A DNA stretch of 64,000 nt from JBHIKY01 sp042139015 (GCF_042139015.1 NZ_JBHIKY010000001.1:124001-188000), one strand, 5' to 3'. Shown: positions 26,543 through 35,728, numbered from the stretch's first letter. The notes: generated by a model from the letters alone, not told the origin. Translations and numbers: made by a program.

Positions 26543-27985
26543 CTGAATGTCTTTGTCTCTAAAGGAATACCAGTCACCAAGGCGGTCGGCATCCTTTTCT
26601 TCTATTTCTTTTACGAGATAATGTCTGCCGAGAACATTATTTAAAATTGAAAGACGCAGACTGCCCAGCTGTTGTTTTTGGTGAAGGATATGCTGTTTTT
26701 TCTCGAAGGCCTGGATACGGCGATGCTTCAGCATCACAGTATCCTTGCTGAAATTTCTTAACCTCACCGTGAGCTGCTGCGGCTCGAGGTTATATCCGGT
26801 AGACCGCCACGTCAGGACTGCCATTAACACGGCTATCGTAAGCAATGCTCCTGGAAGATACGCCCACGCAGGGAAAAAGATAAAAATAGCAAGAAATAAA
26901 AGGAATGGAAACCATGCACTTCTTACGATGTAGTACGGAATGGCCCGCTTTGGTGCAGGGAGAAAGGTTTCCGGGAACTCCTCATATTCCGGCATAATGG
27001 TGTGTAAAAATTCACGAATTTCTTTTTTTCGTATAATCGGAAATAGCAACGTGCTGCTTCCTGCATTTTTCCCGGTCTCCCCGCCGGCGATTTCTACATA
27101 AATGGTCGCAAAACCGAATGGCTGCCTTATTAAGCTTTCTTTTATCCCGACAGCCTGAATTCGTTTTAACGGAATCGTCATCTGTCTCTTTTCGAGCAGC
27201 CCTCTTGTGATGAAGAGCTCTTTTTCATAGCGGGTGATGGTGAATTTTCCGTATTTAATTACAGTACCCAGGATTCCGATTAAATAGAGAAGAAGCAGAA
27301 TTAACACGACTAATCCAATCACCGCTTCAAAGGCGAGAGCAAGTACCCATCTCGTTGTCTGGTCGTACACCGTATTGGGAATAAGACTTTCTAATTCATT
27401 AAAGCCAACCGCTGCCAGACCAAGAATAACACCGACACTTCCTGAGGTGGATCCAGCAACAAACAGCCGCTTGAGTGAAATCTTAAATGATGGGAATTCT
27501 TTTTCGGGACCGGCTTCCTTTTCTTCTTCCGGCAGCTCCATTTCTTTTTTTCGTTTTAATTCATTCTGTACCCGCTGCCCTTCCTCAAAGGTCACGGCAC
27601 TGAGTGACGCATCGACACTTTTGTCACTACCGGCTGTTTCAATCTGGACCTTCGTTAATTTGAAAATACGATGCAGCACTCCCTGGGTTAAATCAATCGA
27701 TTGAATTCGGTTGTTTGATATATAGCGGTTCTGGCGAATAATGACGCCCTTTTCAATTCTTAGCTGATCACCCTCAATGGTGTAGGAAAACCGTAACCAC
27801 GATAGTATCGAGAAAATAATAAGAATGATAACTAATACCGCGAGACCTCCTGCGAAATAAAGAGCATGGCCATTCCCGATTGTTAACACCACCAATGGAA
27901 TAGCTGCATAAATGGATTGCTTTAAGATCGTTATTAATTGAAACACAACGGCGGCAGGATGCAGTCTTTTCGGCTCAGACATCAT
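26537..27985 (-). CDS. ydbT: YdbT-like membrane protein with bacterial PH domains
   Basis: A 482-residue membrane protein with several hydrophobic pairs and repeated bPH2 (DUF304) domains: LRIEKGVIIRQNRYISNNRIQSIDL, LFITRGLLEKRQMTIPLKRIQAVGI and LRNFSKDTVMLKHRRIQAFEK, each ending in the typical R-IQ motif. YdbS/YdbT pairs act together in membrane stress resistance in Bacillus. The start ATG at 27985 (or the adjacent 27982) overlaps the ydbS stop, with GGGTGG in front. The open frame extends to 28063 only because of the overlap with ydbS. Confidence 0.88.
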   Translation of the reverse strand: MMSEPKRLHPAAVVFQLITILKQSIYAAIPLVVLTIGNGHALYFAGGLAVLVIILIIFSILSWLRFSYTIEGDQLRIEKGVIIRQNRYISNNRIQSIDLTQGVLHRIFKLTKVQIETAGSDKSVDASLSAVTFEEGQRVQNELKRKKEMELPEEEKEAGPEKEFPSFKISLKRLFVAGSTSGSVGVILGLAAVGFNELESLIPNTVYDQTTRWVLALAFEAVIGLVVLILLLLYLIGILGTVIKYGKFTITRYEKELFITRGLLEKRQMTIPLKRIQAVGIKESLIRQPFGFATIYVEIAGGETGKNAGSSTLLFPIIRKKEIREFLHTIMPEYEEFPETFLPAPKRAIPYYIVRSAWFPFLLFLAIFIFFPAWAYLPGALLTIAVLMAVLTWRSTGYNLEPQQLTVRLRNFSKDTVMLKHRRIQAFEKKQHILHQKQQLGSLRLSILNNVLGRHYLVKEIEEKDADRLGDWYSFRDKDIQA

Positions 27986-28454
27986 CTTGTTCCACCCTGG
28001 CAAGCACTGAAATCTGGTCACGGAGATCTGCTGCCTCTTCTTCACGCAGCGCAGGTATTTCATGGGTTGTCGCAGCAGTCGAAACCGTCAGGCTAGCCAA
28101 TCCATACTTCTTTAAAATCGGCCCCTGTTTCGTATCCACATGCTGCACCCGGATCATCGGAACTAATATTCTTGTAACAATTAAGATGCCGTGCTGAATA
28201 TATATTTCCTGATCAAACACCTGATAGCGCCAGCGTTTCCAGCGCAGCTGCGGCAGCGGAAACACCATAAAATATGTAAATACCGCACTTACTGCTGCTG
28301 CAGTCCCCCCATACCAATTGGAAAATTCAAAAATATTTACTCCCACCCAGACGAGCACAGTTAACGCCCACGGTATAATCATATATATTGCCGCAGTGAT
28401 CCTCCATGCCTTTACTGCATCCTCCGCAATCATATTATTTGGCGGTTGTCTCAA
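27975..28454 (-). CDS. ydbS: YdbS-like PH-domain membrane protein
   Basis: A 159-residue protein with two N-terminal membrane helices (IYMIIPWALTVLVWVGV; GTAAAVSAVFTYFMVF) and one bPH2 domain (YQVFDQEIYIQHGILIVTRILVPMIRVQHVDTKQGPILKKYGLASL). The TTG start at 28454 follows GGAGG with good spacing. It is the first gene of a two-gene operon, translationally coupled to ydbT by overlapping stop and start. Confidence 0.88.
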   Translation of the reverse strand: MRQPPNNMIAEDAVKAWRITAAIYMIIPWALTVLVWVGVNIFEFSNWYGGTAAAVSAVFTYFMVFPLPQLRWKRWRYQVFDQEIYIQHGILIVTRILVPMIRVQHVDTKQGPILKKYGLASLTVSTAATTHEIPALREEEAADLRDQISVLARVEQDDV

Positions 28455-28655
28455 GTTAAAAAACCTCCTGTCAATTAGCTTCCACTATGAGAATGTTATG
28501 TTCATAATATCTTGTTGCCAATATAATTTCTATAGGGATTCTACGTGCTGTATTCCGAAAAGTTTCATAGAATAAGCAGGGAAACTGAAACCTGTTACTG
28601 TTTATTTCGTATTTTATAATGAGTCTCTTATTCACTCAATCAGGGAGGGAGCATT

Positions 28656-28965
28656 ATGGGCCTGCCAGCGTGCTGGTCATGTTAAATATCAATTCAGATT
28701 CTCAGAGCTGCTGGTTGTCCTTGAAGGGAGAAAACAATGTCCAGCCTGTGGCGAAACACAGTTTTCAACCACCCATTCTAAATGGAGTATGGGCATGATT
28801 TTACTTCCTGTGTTCATTATTATTCCTCTTATTTTAGGTATTTTCATCGAAGGATTGCTTCTTCGAATAGCCTTACTGATTTTTTTGGCTGCGTTGAATT
28901 ATTTATTGATTCCTTTTCAGTATGAATTCACAGATACGCAGCAGCCATTTTTTAAGATAATTTAA
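28656..28965 (+). pseudogene. Frameshifted cysteine-rich zinc-ribbon membrane protein gene (TIGR04104-like)
   Basis: An ATG at 28656 with a perfect AGGGAGGG site gives MGLPACWSC and then a stop at 28683. Removing one T in the run at 28682-28683 restores a frame reading KYQFRFSELLVVLEGRKQCP, then ACGETQF, two membrane helices and a C-terminus ending FFKII at 28965. The rebuilt protein has CxxC pairs 25-30 residues apart followed by two hydrophobic segments, like the small cxxc-20-cxxc family. A single-base insertion explains the break; a sequencing error cannot be excluded. It lies 17 bases upstream of the 604-residue membrane protein gene. Confidence 0.68.
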
Positions 28966-28982
28966 AGAGCAGGGGGAGACTT

Positions 28983-30797
28983 ATGTTCAGCTGGATTTTC
29001 ATTATGGCACTAAGCTGCCTGGAGCTGCATCCACGGGCGTGGCTCCATGGATTGCAGAACAGGCCATTTCTTATTGTTCAAGCAGGCCGGTATATTATTG
29101 GATTGATATTAAGCTTTTTTATTATTTATTTTCTGTTGATTGATATTTCAGTTACAGGATTAATGAATACCTTTGGATTTATCGTGGCCATTAACCTGAT
29201 CGTATCCGGATTATTTTATCCTTCCTCCGGCGCCGGCGATGAAAATGAATTAAAAAGAAAAAAGAATTTGAAAAAGCGGCCGAAATCGTTTTTTCCAATA
29301 CCGAGCCTGATAGGGCTGGTTTTTTTAGTCATCCTGATCGTACTTAACTTTATTTATCCATTAACAGTTACTCAGGACCTGGCAGAGCTGGGAGAGATCG
29401 AAACGAGCACCGAGCAGATCGATTCAGTAACAGAGGAAGCGGTTCGGTCAGTGCCCCATACCTATGCGAGATACAAATCAGAAATTGTGTTTGGAAATAT
29501 TGATAACTATTCCTTTTACGAGCTCGGCGAATCCAGTATTCAGAAAATCAACGATGAATTATTCTGGGTCTCTCCCATCGAATATGCGAGTATCTGGAGA
29601 TGGTTGCGGGCCGACAGTGCCCCGGGCTACATTATGGTAAGTGCTGAGGACCCGAATGCCGAAGCGACGCTCGTCGATGATCATGAACTTAAATATGTCC
29701 CCAGTGCCTATCTGGGAGAGCATTTAGAACGACATGTGCGCCAGGCATACAACGATGTCATACTCATCGGTTATTCGTTTGAGCCTGATAATGAAGGAAA
29801 GCCTTATTATGCTTATTCCTATGCCTACTATGACCATTACCGGACAGGGCCGAATGCGGATGGGGTGATCCTTGTCGATGCGGAAACAGGTGAGATGGAG
29901 AAATATGAGCTTGGCGAACAGCCGGAATTTGTGGATAACGCGATTGATTACCGGCTTGCTCTCGATTATGCAGGCTGGTTCGGCAAGTATTCAAACGGCC
30001 TTTTGAATTCTATATTTGCGAAAGAAGGAGTACATGAACCGACGAGCGAGAAAGAAATGATCGGCGTGCTCGGGCCGGATAATGACATGTACTGGATGAT
30101 CGACCATATGCGCCCGAATCAAAATTCCAATACGATGGTCGGCTTTACGATGGTGAATGCCCAGACAGGCGAAGCCACCTACTTCACCGACTCGTCCGGA
30201 CTTCTGAATGCGCGCGGGGCACGTGAGGTTGTAAACAAATCATTTCAAAGAGAACAATGGAGCGGCACCCAGCCTGTCCTTTACTCCATTTATGACAGCT
30301 ATACCTGGGTTGTGCCGGTAGTGGACCAAAACGGGCTTATGCGTGAAATTGCGATGGTTCATGCGGAGACGGGCAACATTGCGTATGGATCGTCAAGAGA
30401 AGCAGCGTTCAGCAGCTACCGCCAGACGCTCGCTAATGAACTTGATTCGGACGACTACGCCCCAACGGATGTACTCGACGAAGAGACAATTGACGGCACT
30501 GTCTACCGGGTAAGCAATACAAATAATAATACCATACAGGTCTTACTCTCCGGTGAAAGCCGCGTGTTAGAATTTGATGTCACGAGCATTGCCGACGTTG
30601 TCTTTATCCGGGAAGGCGACGAGATTGAAGCCCAGGTTGTGGATACAGAAGAGAATATTTTGAACGTTGTTGAATTTACGAACGTTACGATTGAAGATGA
30701 GTTTGGCGAAGTGGAAGAATTTGAAATTGAAGAAGAAACGGAAAATGAATCAGACTCCAGTGAGCCGGCAGAAACCGAAGCTGAGACGGAGGGATAA
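28983..30797 (+). CDS. Large membrane-anchored protein of unknown function (604 aa)
   Basis: The ATG at 28983 follows GGGGGAG. About four N-terminal hydrophobic helices (to residue about 125) precede a roughly 430-residue outside domain. That domain contains repeated beta-rich PepSY-like stretches: GVILVDAETGEMEKYELGEQP, TMVNAQTGEATYFTDSSG and AMVHAETGNIAYGSS. The C-terminus is a very acidic Glu-rich tail of about 45 residues, fitting a surface protein of a halophile. I do not recognise a named family. The repeats suggest a regulatory or inhibitory binding module rather than an enzyme. Confidence 0.8.
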   Translation: MFSWIFIMALSCLELHPRAWLHGLQNRPFLIVQAGRYIIGLILSFFIIYFLLIDISVTGLMNTFGFIVAINLIVSGLFYPSSGAGDENELKRKKNLKKRPKSFFPIPSLIGLVFLVILIVLNFIYPLTVTQDLAELGEIETSTEQIDSVTEEAVRSVPHTYARYKSEIVFGNIDNYSFYELGESSIQKINDELFWVSPIEYASIWRWLRADSAPGYIMVSAEDPNAEATLVDDHELKYVPSAYLGEHLERHVRQAYNDVILIGYSFEPDNEGKPYYAYSYAYYDHYRTGPNADGVILVDAETGEMEKYELGEQPEFVDNAIDYRLALDYAGWFGKYSNGLLNSIFAKEGVHEPTSEKEMIGVLGPDNDMYWMIDHMRPNQNSNTMVGFTMVNAQTGEATYFTDSSGLLNARGAREVVNKSFQREQWSGTQPVLYSIYDSYTWVVPVVDQNGLMREIAMVHAETGNIAYGSSREAAFSSYRQTLANELDSDDYAPTDVLDEETIDGTVYRVSNTNNNTIQVLLSGESRVLEFDVTSIADVVFIREGDEIEAQVVDTEENILNVVEFTNVTIEDEFGEVEEFEIEEETENESDSSEPAETEAETEG

Positions 30798-30805
30798 ATA
30801 AAGAT

Positions 30806-31025
30806 GGGGCTGTATCATAAATGATACTCGCCCCCTTTTGCATGGTAAAAATGCAGTGGACAAGTCCTTCGCTTTCCGTGGGCAGCGCTTCATCTAACCA
30901 GACGAAACCCGCGCCCGGCGGATCTTCAGCCATTGCTCTTCCACTGGAGCCTTCGGACTTGTCCCCTGCTATCTTCTATTTAGGATACTACTTTTTCTAT
31001 AAAAAGGGGCTTTTGCTACAGCCTC
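30806..31025. repeat. Dispersed 220-bp element, copy A, with terminator ends
   Basis: Starts GGGGCTGTATCATAA and ends TTTTGCTACAGCCTC, so the termini are inverted repeats (GGGCTGTA/TACAGCC). An inverted copy lies at 55382-55604, about 90% identical by eye. The left end folds as GGGGC, GTATCAT-AA-ATGATAC, GCCCC then CTTTT, ending the upstream plus gene. The right end read leftward gives GGCTGTAGCAAAAGCC then a T-run, placed to end the LysR transcript. Short frames inside (SPSLSVGSAS and similar) are artefacts of the repeat. Confidence 0.85.
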
Positions 31026-31106
31026 ATCTTTTTTGTCCTGGCCACGCTGGCAAAGAAGACGCAGGCATGGCGCTGCGCCTGGGCTCAGCAGGGAGAGCGG
31101 GCAAGC

Positions 31107-31988
31107 TTATTTTTTCCAAATAACGGATCTCCTGTCCGCATCCAGATCAAACATCTGCAGCATCTCTAAAAAAGCTTCCAGGTTCGCAGACAACCATTTC
31201 TTGTTGTGGTAAGCTGCGTAAATACCAATTTCCTCGGAGGGGCTGTTCATTTGTGTTTCCAGCAAAGCTCCACTGTTCACTTCGTCTTTGACAACAAAGC
31301 GCGGCAGCATGGACTTGCCTAGTCCGCAAAGTACACATTTTTTTATGGCCTCGACACTTGGCAGTTCAATTTTTGCGAGATTTTGGTTTTGTTCGTTTTT
31401 TAAATAACTTTCCACTATCGGGCGCCAGCTGCAGGAATATTCCGTTACGAGCATCACGTCAGGCCGCTTTTCCGCCGGCCTTACTATAGAGAGCTTTTCA
31501 CGCTTCAGCTCGTGTATGGTTAATTCTGAGGAAGTCCATTCAGAGGATTCTACCAGCACGGCGGCATCAATGTCCCCCTTCTGCAGCTGAGCGGACAAAT
31601 TATCATAATGAATAGATTTCAACACTAATTCTACCTTTGGGTATTTTTCCATAAATTCCATAATCAGCTCCGGCAGCCAGTAAATCATTAACGATTCACT
31701 TGCACCGATCGTAAGCTGTCCCGACGGCTCGCCTGTGTTATCCAGGACAGCTTTTGATTGAGAATAAAGCTCAATAATGTCGTGAGCATATGGGAGAAAG
31801 TTTTTCCCGGCCTGCGTTAATGTAACATTTTTCCCCAGTCGGTCAAACAGCGGCTGTCCGAGCTCGCTTTCTAAATCTTTTATATGGGCAGTAATCGATG
31901 ATTGGGCATACCCGAGCTCTTCTGCCGCTTTCTTGAACCCTCCTTCCTCCACAATTGTCTTCAGTGTTAGCAGGTGTCGAAGCTCCAT
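31107..31988 (-). CDS. LysR family transcriptional regulator
   Basis: A 293-residue LysR protein with an N-terminal winged helix (MELRHLLTLKTIVEEGGFKKAAEELGYAQSSITAHIKDLE) and a periplasmic-binding-fold effector domain. The ATG at 31988 with GGAGG in front is preferred over 32006. It is divergent from a flavodoxin-type reductase gene, and an inverted repeat TATGA-N5-TCATA lies between them, so it probably controls that neighbour and itself. The signal is unknown; redox or quinone stress is plausible given the target. Confidence 0.9.
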   Translation of the reverse strand: MELRHLLTLKTIVEEGGFKKAAEELGYAQSSITAHIKDLESELGQPLFDRLGKNVTLTQAGKNFLPYAHDIIELYSQSKAVLDNTGEPSGQLTIGASESLMIYWLPELIMEFMEKYPKVELVLKSIHYDNLSAQLQKGDIDAAVLVESSEWTSSELTIHELKREKLSIVRPAEKRPDVMLVTEYSCSWRPIVESYLKNEQNQNLAKIELPSVEAIKKCVLCGLGKSMLPRFVVKDEVNSGALLETQMNSPSEEIGIYAAYHNKKWLSANLEAFLEMLQMFDLDADRRSVIWKK

Positions 31989-32048
31989 GTAACTTCCTCC
32001 ATTCATAAATAATGAATTAAATATTCAAAACTATCTATTTTACTGAAC

Positions 32049-32063
32049 TATGAATTTATCATA
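32049..32063. promoter_or_regulatory. Candidate LysR operator
   Basis: TATGAATTTATCATA is a perfect inverted repeat (TATGA-N5-TCATA) of the T-N11-A type. It sits in the 115-bp divergent region between the regulator and the reductase gene. Longer arms (GAACTAT ... ATAGTTC) surround it. Confidence 0.5.
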
Positions 32064-32103
32064 AACTCAAGATAGTTCATTTACAAGAGGGAGTGGAGCT
32101 TCA

Positions 32104-32670
32104 ATGAATATATTGGCTTTGTACGGCAGTTCAAGAAGACATGGAAATTCTGAATACCTTGCAGAAAAAACACTGGAGGAAGTGGAGCATCGCAGCATTT
32201 TTCTGTGTGAGCATGATATCAAACCGATTATCGACCAGCGTCATATACCGGGAGGGTTCTCTGAGGTGAATGATGATTATGAAGAACTGTTTACTTCCTT
32301 TTTGAAGCAGGACACTATTGTGTTTGTGACCCCATTATACTGGTTTGGCATGTCGGGACAGATGAAAATATTTTTTGACCGCTGGAGCCAGTATATGCGC
32401 GACGTTCGTTTTGATTTTAAAAAAGAAATGAGTAAAAAAAAGGCATACGTTATTATTACTGGAAATAACCCGGACCCTAACATGTCTGCGCTTCCTTTAA
32501 TTCAGCAGTTTCAGTACATTTTTGATTATGCCGGGATTGAATTTGTTGATTATATTATTGGAAAAGCGAATGAACCAGGTGAGATCACAGCGGATGTTTA
32601 CGCGCTGAAGAAAGCTGAGCTGTGGAACAGGGAGTTTTCGTCAATGCTTCAAAAGACCTCCCTGTCATAG
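32104..32670 (+). CDS. Flavodoxin-fold NAD(P)H reductase
   Basis: A 188-residue cytoplasmic flavoprotein of the NADPH-dependent FMN reductase/quinone reductase group. It has the FMN phosphate loop LALYGSSRRHGNSEYLAEK and VTPLYWFGMSGQMKIFFDRW, the residues lining the flavin ring. ATG at 32104 after GAGGGAGTGGAG. It is divergent from a LysR gene that probably regulates it. A role in electrophile or quinone detoxification is inferred. Confidence 0.87.
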   Translation: MNILALYGSSRRHGNSEYLAEKTLEEVEHRSIFLCEHDIKPIIDQRHIPGGFSEVNDDYEELFTSFLKQDTIVFVTPLYWFGMSGQMKIFFDRWSQYMRDVRFDFKKEMSKKKAYVIITGNNPDPNMSALPLIQQFQYIFDYAGIEFVDYIIGKANEPGEITADVYALKKAELWNREFSSMLQKTSLS

Positions 32671-32720
32671 TTTTAGAATAGCTTTACTAAGGAGGGGGCT
32701 GTATCAAAAGCCCTTCACGT

Positions 32721-32768
32721 AAAATACCATGGACGCCATCCCTCCAGATGGTGACCATGGTATTTTTT
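32721..32768 (+). terminator. Long terminator after the flavodoxin-type reductase
   Basis: ATACCATGG/CCATGGTAT encloses CGCCATC/GATGGTG with a CCTCCA loop, giving a stem of about 17 pairs, and is followed by TTTTTTT. Confidence 0.88.
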
Positions 32769-32892
32769 TAAGAATAAGAAAATTAGAACTTGTTGATTTC
32801 ATCCCTGCAGGCGGACGCTTTCCGGTTGGCGGTGGTGCAGTCCGCTTAGAACGAGCATCCATCCTAATAACAAATCTCTTATAGAATCGAAA

Positions 32893-32937
32893 AAAGGGCT
32901 GTCAAAAGGTCATTTTTATGACCTTTTGATACAGCCC
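32893..32937 (-). terminator. Terminator formed by the right end of element C
   Basis: GGGCTGTATCAAAAGGTCA pairs with TGACCTTTTGACAGCCC on the minus strand and is followed by TTTTTTCG. It lies downstream of the minus-strand gene ending at 32991. Confidence 0.82.
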
Positions 32938-32990
32938 ATTTTCAGCTTTTCTTATTTATATTTCTGGAAGTTTGAAAGGCTTACCCCAAC

Positions 32991-33437
32991 TTACGCTGCG
33001 TAGGCCCGCTTCCACGCTGCTGCATACGCGATATTAATCCAGGTCAGCAAAAAGGCAATATAATAGATTGGGAAAAAAGGAAACTGATGGCCGATAAACG
33101 AGTATACGGTAAACACGAGAAACGATACAAAGAGAATCAGCAGGGTGTGGGTGTAGGCTACTTTCGTCGCGTAATTGGTAATCTGCTTCTCCCTTTCATC
33201 TAAATCTGCAAATTCTGATGGAGTGACCCACCACTTTCCCTTACTCACCTGTGGATTTTTATTTTTCCAAGTGTAGATCGTCCAAAAAACAGTTAGAACG
33301 AATAACAGCAAAAAAGGAATAAATGAAGTAATTTCAAATCGGGGGCTAAAGAAAACATAATAAACATTTGCAAAACTCCAGGCGAACACCCAATACAACA
33401 GTACACTAAAAATGGTTTCCGTCCATACTTTATTCAT
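32991..33437 (-). CDS. Small membrane protein paired with an XRE regulator (148 aa)
   Basis: Four hydrophobic segments (LLYWVFAWSFANVYYVFF; FLLLFVLTVFWTIYT; LLILFVSFLVFTVYSFIG; YIAFLLTWINIAYAAAW) and a short cytoplasmic EFADLDEREKQITNYAT loop. The DEREKQIT motif is typical of small membrane proteins encoded directly after XRE-type regulators. Start at the ATG at 33437, 10 bases after AGGAG, overlapping the regulator stop; upstream in-frame ATGs lie inside the regulator gene. Function unknown. Confidence 0.72.
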   Translation of the reverse strand: MNKVWTETIFSVLLYWVFAWSFANVYYVFFSPRFEITSFIPFLLLFVLTVFWTIYTWKNKNPQVSKGKWWVTPSEFADLDEREKQITNYATKVAYTHTLLILFVSFLVFTVYSFIGHQFPFFPIYYIAFLLTWINIAYAAAWKRAYAA

Positions 33438-33642
33438 CTTCATCATTCTCCTCATAAAATAATTCATCGACACGCATTTGAAACACCTTCGCAAGATCAA
33501 AGGCTAACTGCAGAGACGGGACATAGCTTCCTTTTTCCAGCGCCACGATCGTCTGCCTTGTGACATTTACTTTGTCAGCTAAATCTGACTGCGTTAGGTG
33601 ATCCCGCGCCCGCAGCATTCGAATGTTATTTTCAATGCTCAT
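33430..33642 (-). CDS. XRE family helix-turn-helix regulator
   Basis: A 70-residue minimal HTH protein (NIRMLRARDHLTQSDLADKV, NVTRQTIVALEKGSYVPSLQLAFDLAK) with an acidic tail, similar to YvaO-like regulators. ATG at 33642 preceded by GGAGG; the ATG at 33654 has no site. It is translationally coupled to the membrane protein gene and probably represses the pair. Confidence 0.88.
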   Translation of the reverse strand: MSIENNIRMLRARDHLTQSDLADKVNVTRQTIVALEKGSYVPSLQLAFDLAKVFQMRVDELFYEENDEDE

Positions 33643-33936
33643 GACATCCTCCATTTTTCTTGTTACGAAAAATTGTAAAACAAACTATACATATTGTAAA
33701 GTTAAGTATACATATTTGATTTGCATTAACCATTTATCAACTGCTGAAATCTGCGGTGTGAAAGGCACCATTTGACATATAGTGATAAAATACTCATTTT
33801 TGACATTAATTTTTCCAAAAAAGGGTATACGTACTAGCAGAATAATTATGAGATGGGGGCTGATAATGTTGCAGCGGGCGGCATAAGCACATAAATTTTA
33901 GGTTAAAACTTTCATGAATTCAAAGGAGACATAATT
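33643..33936. other. Divergent promoter region before the first BCCT gene
   Basis: A 294-bp AT-rich spacer. TTGACA-like boxes occur at about 33772 and 33798, the latter followed by GGGTATACG about 18-20 bases on, but I cannot assign promoters with confidence. No gene seen. Confidence 0.35.
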
Positions 33937-35517
33937 ATGGATAATAAAAAGAAAAAACTGAAATTCATGAACAGTATTTTTTGGGTTTCTTTTTCAATTA
34001 TTTTTTTATTTGCAATATGGGGGGCATTTGCACCTGACATACTGGCTACGCAGGCGGAATCCGTTTATGGCTGGATTGCAAGTACATTTGGCTGGTTCTA
34101 CCTGGTCTTTGTATTTTGTTTGATTATTTTCAATTTTTATTTAGCTTTCAGTAAATACGGGAAAATTCGATTAGGCGGGGATGATGCCAGGCCCAAGTAC
34201 CCTCTCTTTACCTGGATTGCCATGTTATTCAGCTGCGGGTTTGGAGTAAGTATCGTATTCTGGGGAGTCGCTGAGCCGATGACACATTTTGGCACACCGC
34301 CTCCGTTTGAAGGAAACATAGAAGCTGGCACAGCAGAAGCTGCAAGAGAAGCGATGTGGAGTGCTTTTTTTAACAATGGCATCCACCAATGGGCCTCTTT
34401 TACATTTGTCGGACTTGCCATCTCGTACTTTTTGTACCGGCAGGAGGAACGAAGCTTAATTAGTGACACTATGAATTCGGTTATCGGACATACAGGCAAA
34501 AAGCCGCTCAGAAACACGATCGACATTATTGCTGTTATTGCTACTGTAATGGGGGTTGCTACCACCCTTGGGCTGAGTGTTCTGCAGATCAGCAGCGGTC
34601 TCGGGAGTGTGTTTGCGGTGCCATCTGGACAGATTACACAATTTGCGATTGTTGCTGCGATGTTCGTTTTCTTCATGCTCTCTACCCTGTCCGGGCTCGA
34701 CCGCGGGATAAAATATTTAAGTAACGTCAACCTCGGACTTGCCCTTGTATTGATGGTCTCCGTTTTGTTTATTGGACCGACCGGATTTATTCTTGATTCG
34801 ATTACGATGGGAATCGGCGACTATATGCAGAACTTTTTCCAGGCCAGCTTACGGCTTGATCAGTACACAGGCAGCACATGGGTTCAGGACTGGCCGGTTT
34901 ATTACTGGGCATGGACAATTGCATGGGCACCGTTTGTAGGTATGTTTGTTGCACGTATTTCCAAAGGACGGACTCTCCGCGAATTTGTGCTCGGTGTAAT
35001 GGTTGCCCCACCTTTAATTGGGATTATCTGGATCGGAATTTTTGGAGGAACTGCTGTAAATTTGGATCTGCTGCAGGGAACGGATATTGTCAGTGCCGTG
35101 GAACAAGATGAAGCGACCGCTCTGTTTGCCATGCTGGAAAACATACCATTTGGTACGATTTTATCAATCTTATCGATTTGTCTTCTGTTTACTTTTTTGG
35201 TCACTTCCGCCGACTCCGCAACATTCGTGCTCGGCATGATGACGTCCAACGGCGACCAGAACCCTTCAGGCCTCGTCAAAATTGTCTGGGGTACACTGAT
35301 TGCTTCTCTTGCACTGATCCTCATCATCAGCGCAGGGCTGGAAGGACTTCAGACCGCTTCCCTGGTAGGGGCGCTGCCGTTCTCGATCGTTTTGTTCGTC
35401 GCCGCCATTTCGCTATTGAAATCCATACGTGCGGATTATAAAGAAACAAGACGATTAGAAGAGGAAGAACGCCAGCGGAAGATTCGAGAACAGATCGAAA
35501 ATCACAGATCAAGCTAG
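33937..35517 (+). CDS. BCCT family osmolyte transporter 1
   Basis: A 526-residue, 12-helix secondary transporter for betaine-type compounds. It has FWGVAEPMTHFG, the core aromatic segment WPVYYWAWTIAWAPFVGMFVARISKGRT and SADSATFVLGMM. Where sodium-coupled betaine carriers have GMGIG in helix 3, this one reads SCGFGVSIVFWG, so substrate or ion coupling may differ. The C-terminal 35 residues are charged and helical, as in osmosensing BCCT tails. ATG with AAGGAG upstream. It is transcribed away from the XRE operon and toward the VOC-Rieske cluster on the opposite strand. Confidence 0.9.
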   Translation: MDNKKKKLKFMNSIFWVSFSIIFLFAIWGAFAPDILATQAESVYGWIASTFGWFYLVFVFCLIIFNFYLAFSKYGKIRLGGDDARPKYPLFTWIAMLFSCGFGVSIVFWGVAEPMTHFGTPPPFEGNIEAGTAEAAREAMWSAFFNNGIHQWASFTFVGLAISYFLYRQEERSLISDTMNSVIGHTGKKPLRNTIDIIAVIATVMGVATTLGLSVLQISSGLGSVFAVPSGQITQFAIVAAMFVFFMLSTLSGLDRGIKYLSNVNLGLALVLMVSVLFIGPTGFILDSITMGIGDYMQNFFQASLRLDQYTGSTWVQDWPVYYWAWTIAWAPFVGMFVARISKGRTLREFVLGVMVAPPLIGIIWIGIFGGTAVNLDLLQGTDIVSAVEQDEATALFAMLENIPFGTILSILSICLLFTFLVTSADSATFVLGMMTSNGDQNPSGLVKIVWGTLIASLALILIISAGLEGLQTASLVGALPFSIVLFVAAISLLKSIRADYKETRRLEEEERQRKIREQIENHRSS

Positions 35518-35728
35518 ATAGATTGGAAAATAACCGTGGAATCGCCTGTAGGAGGGAAAGTACGATTGCCTCCTGCACGGACACTGGTTCCGCTATTCGA
35601 CGCAATCAGGGCCTATACACATCCAATAGATGCTAATAACGGATCCTATGTGCGAACCTTTGATTTTGAGCCTTTTTTGAAGAAATAGCTGATCTCATGT
35701 CCGCTCCGCTTCCCCCAATAACAAACAG

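Larger units (their letters stand above)
32696..32937. repeat. Dispersed element C with 15-bp terminal inverted repeats
   Basis: GGGCTGTATCAAAAG at the left end and its exact reverse complement at the right end bound 242 bp. The ends resemble those of elements A and B, but the interior differs and carries a segment near 32810-32865 with CCTGCAGGCGGACGCTTTCC. It lies between two convergent genes and supplies a terminator to each. Confidence 0.72.

Noticed and set aside
30821..31123. 100-codon frame (SPSLSVGSAS...) and the similar minus-strand frame at 55373-55573
   Set aside because: Both lie in copies of the dispersed repeat; their similarity reflects the DNA repeat, not a protein family.
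33430..33500. Longer start (33500) for the membrane protein after the XRE gene
   Set aside because: The extra codons lie inside the XRE gene; the ATG at 33437 has the proper AGGAG spacing.
33798..33832. Sigma-B-type promoter suggested by GGGTAT before BCCT1
   Set aside because: No GTTT-type -35 box at the right distance, so not reported as a promoter.
34137..34730. 197-codon minus-strand frame inside BCCT1
   Set aside because: Antisense frame of a clear BCCT gene; composition and start are not credible.
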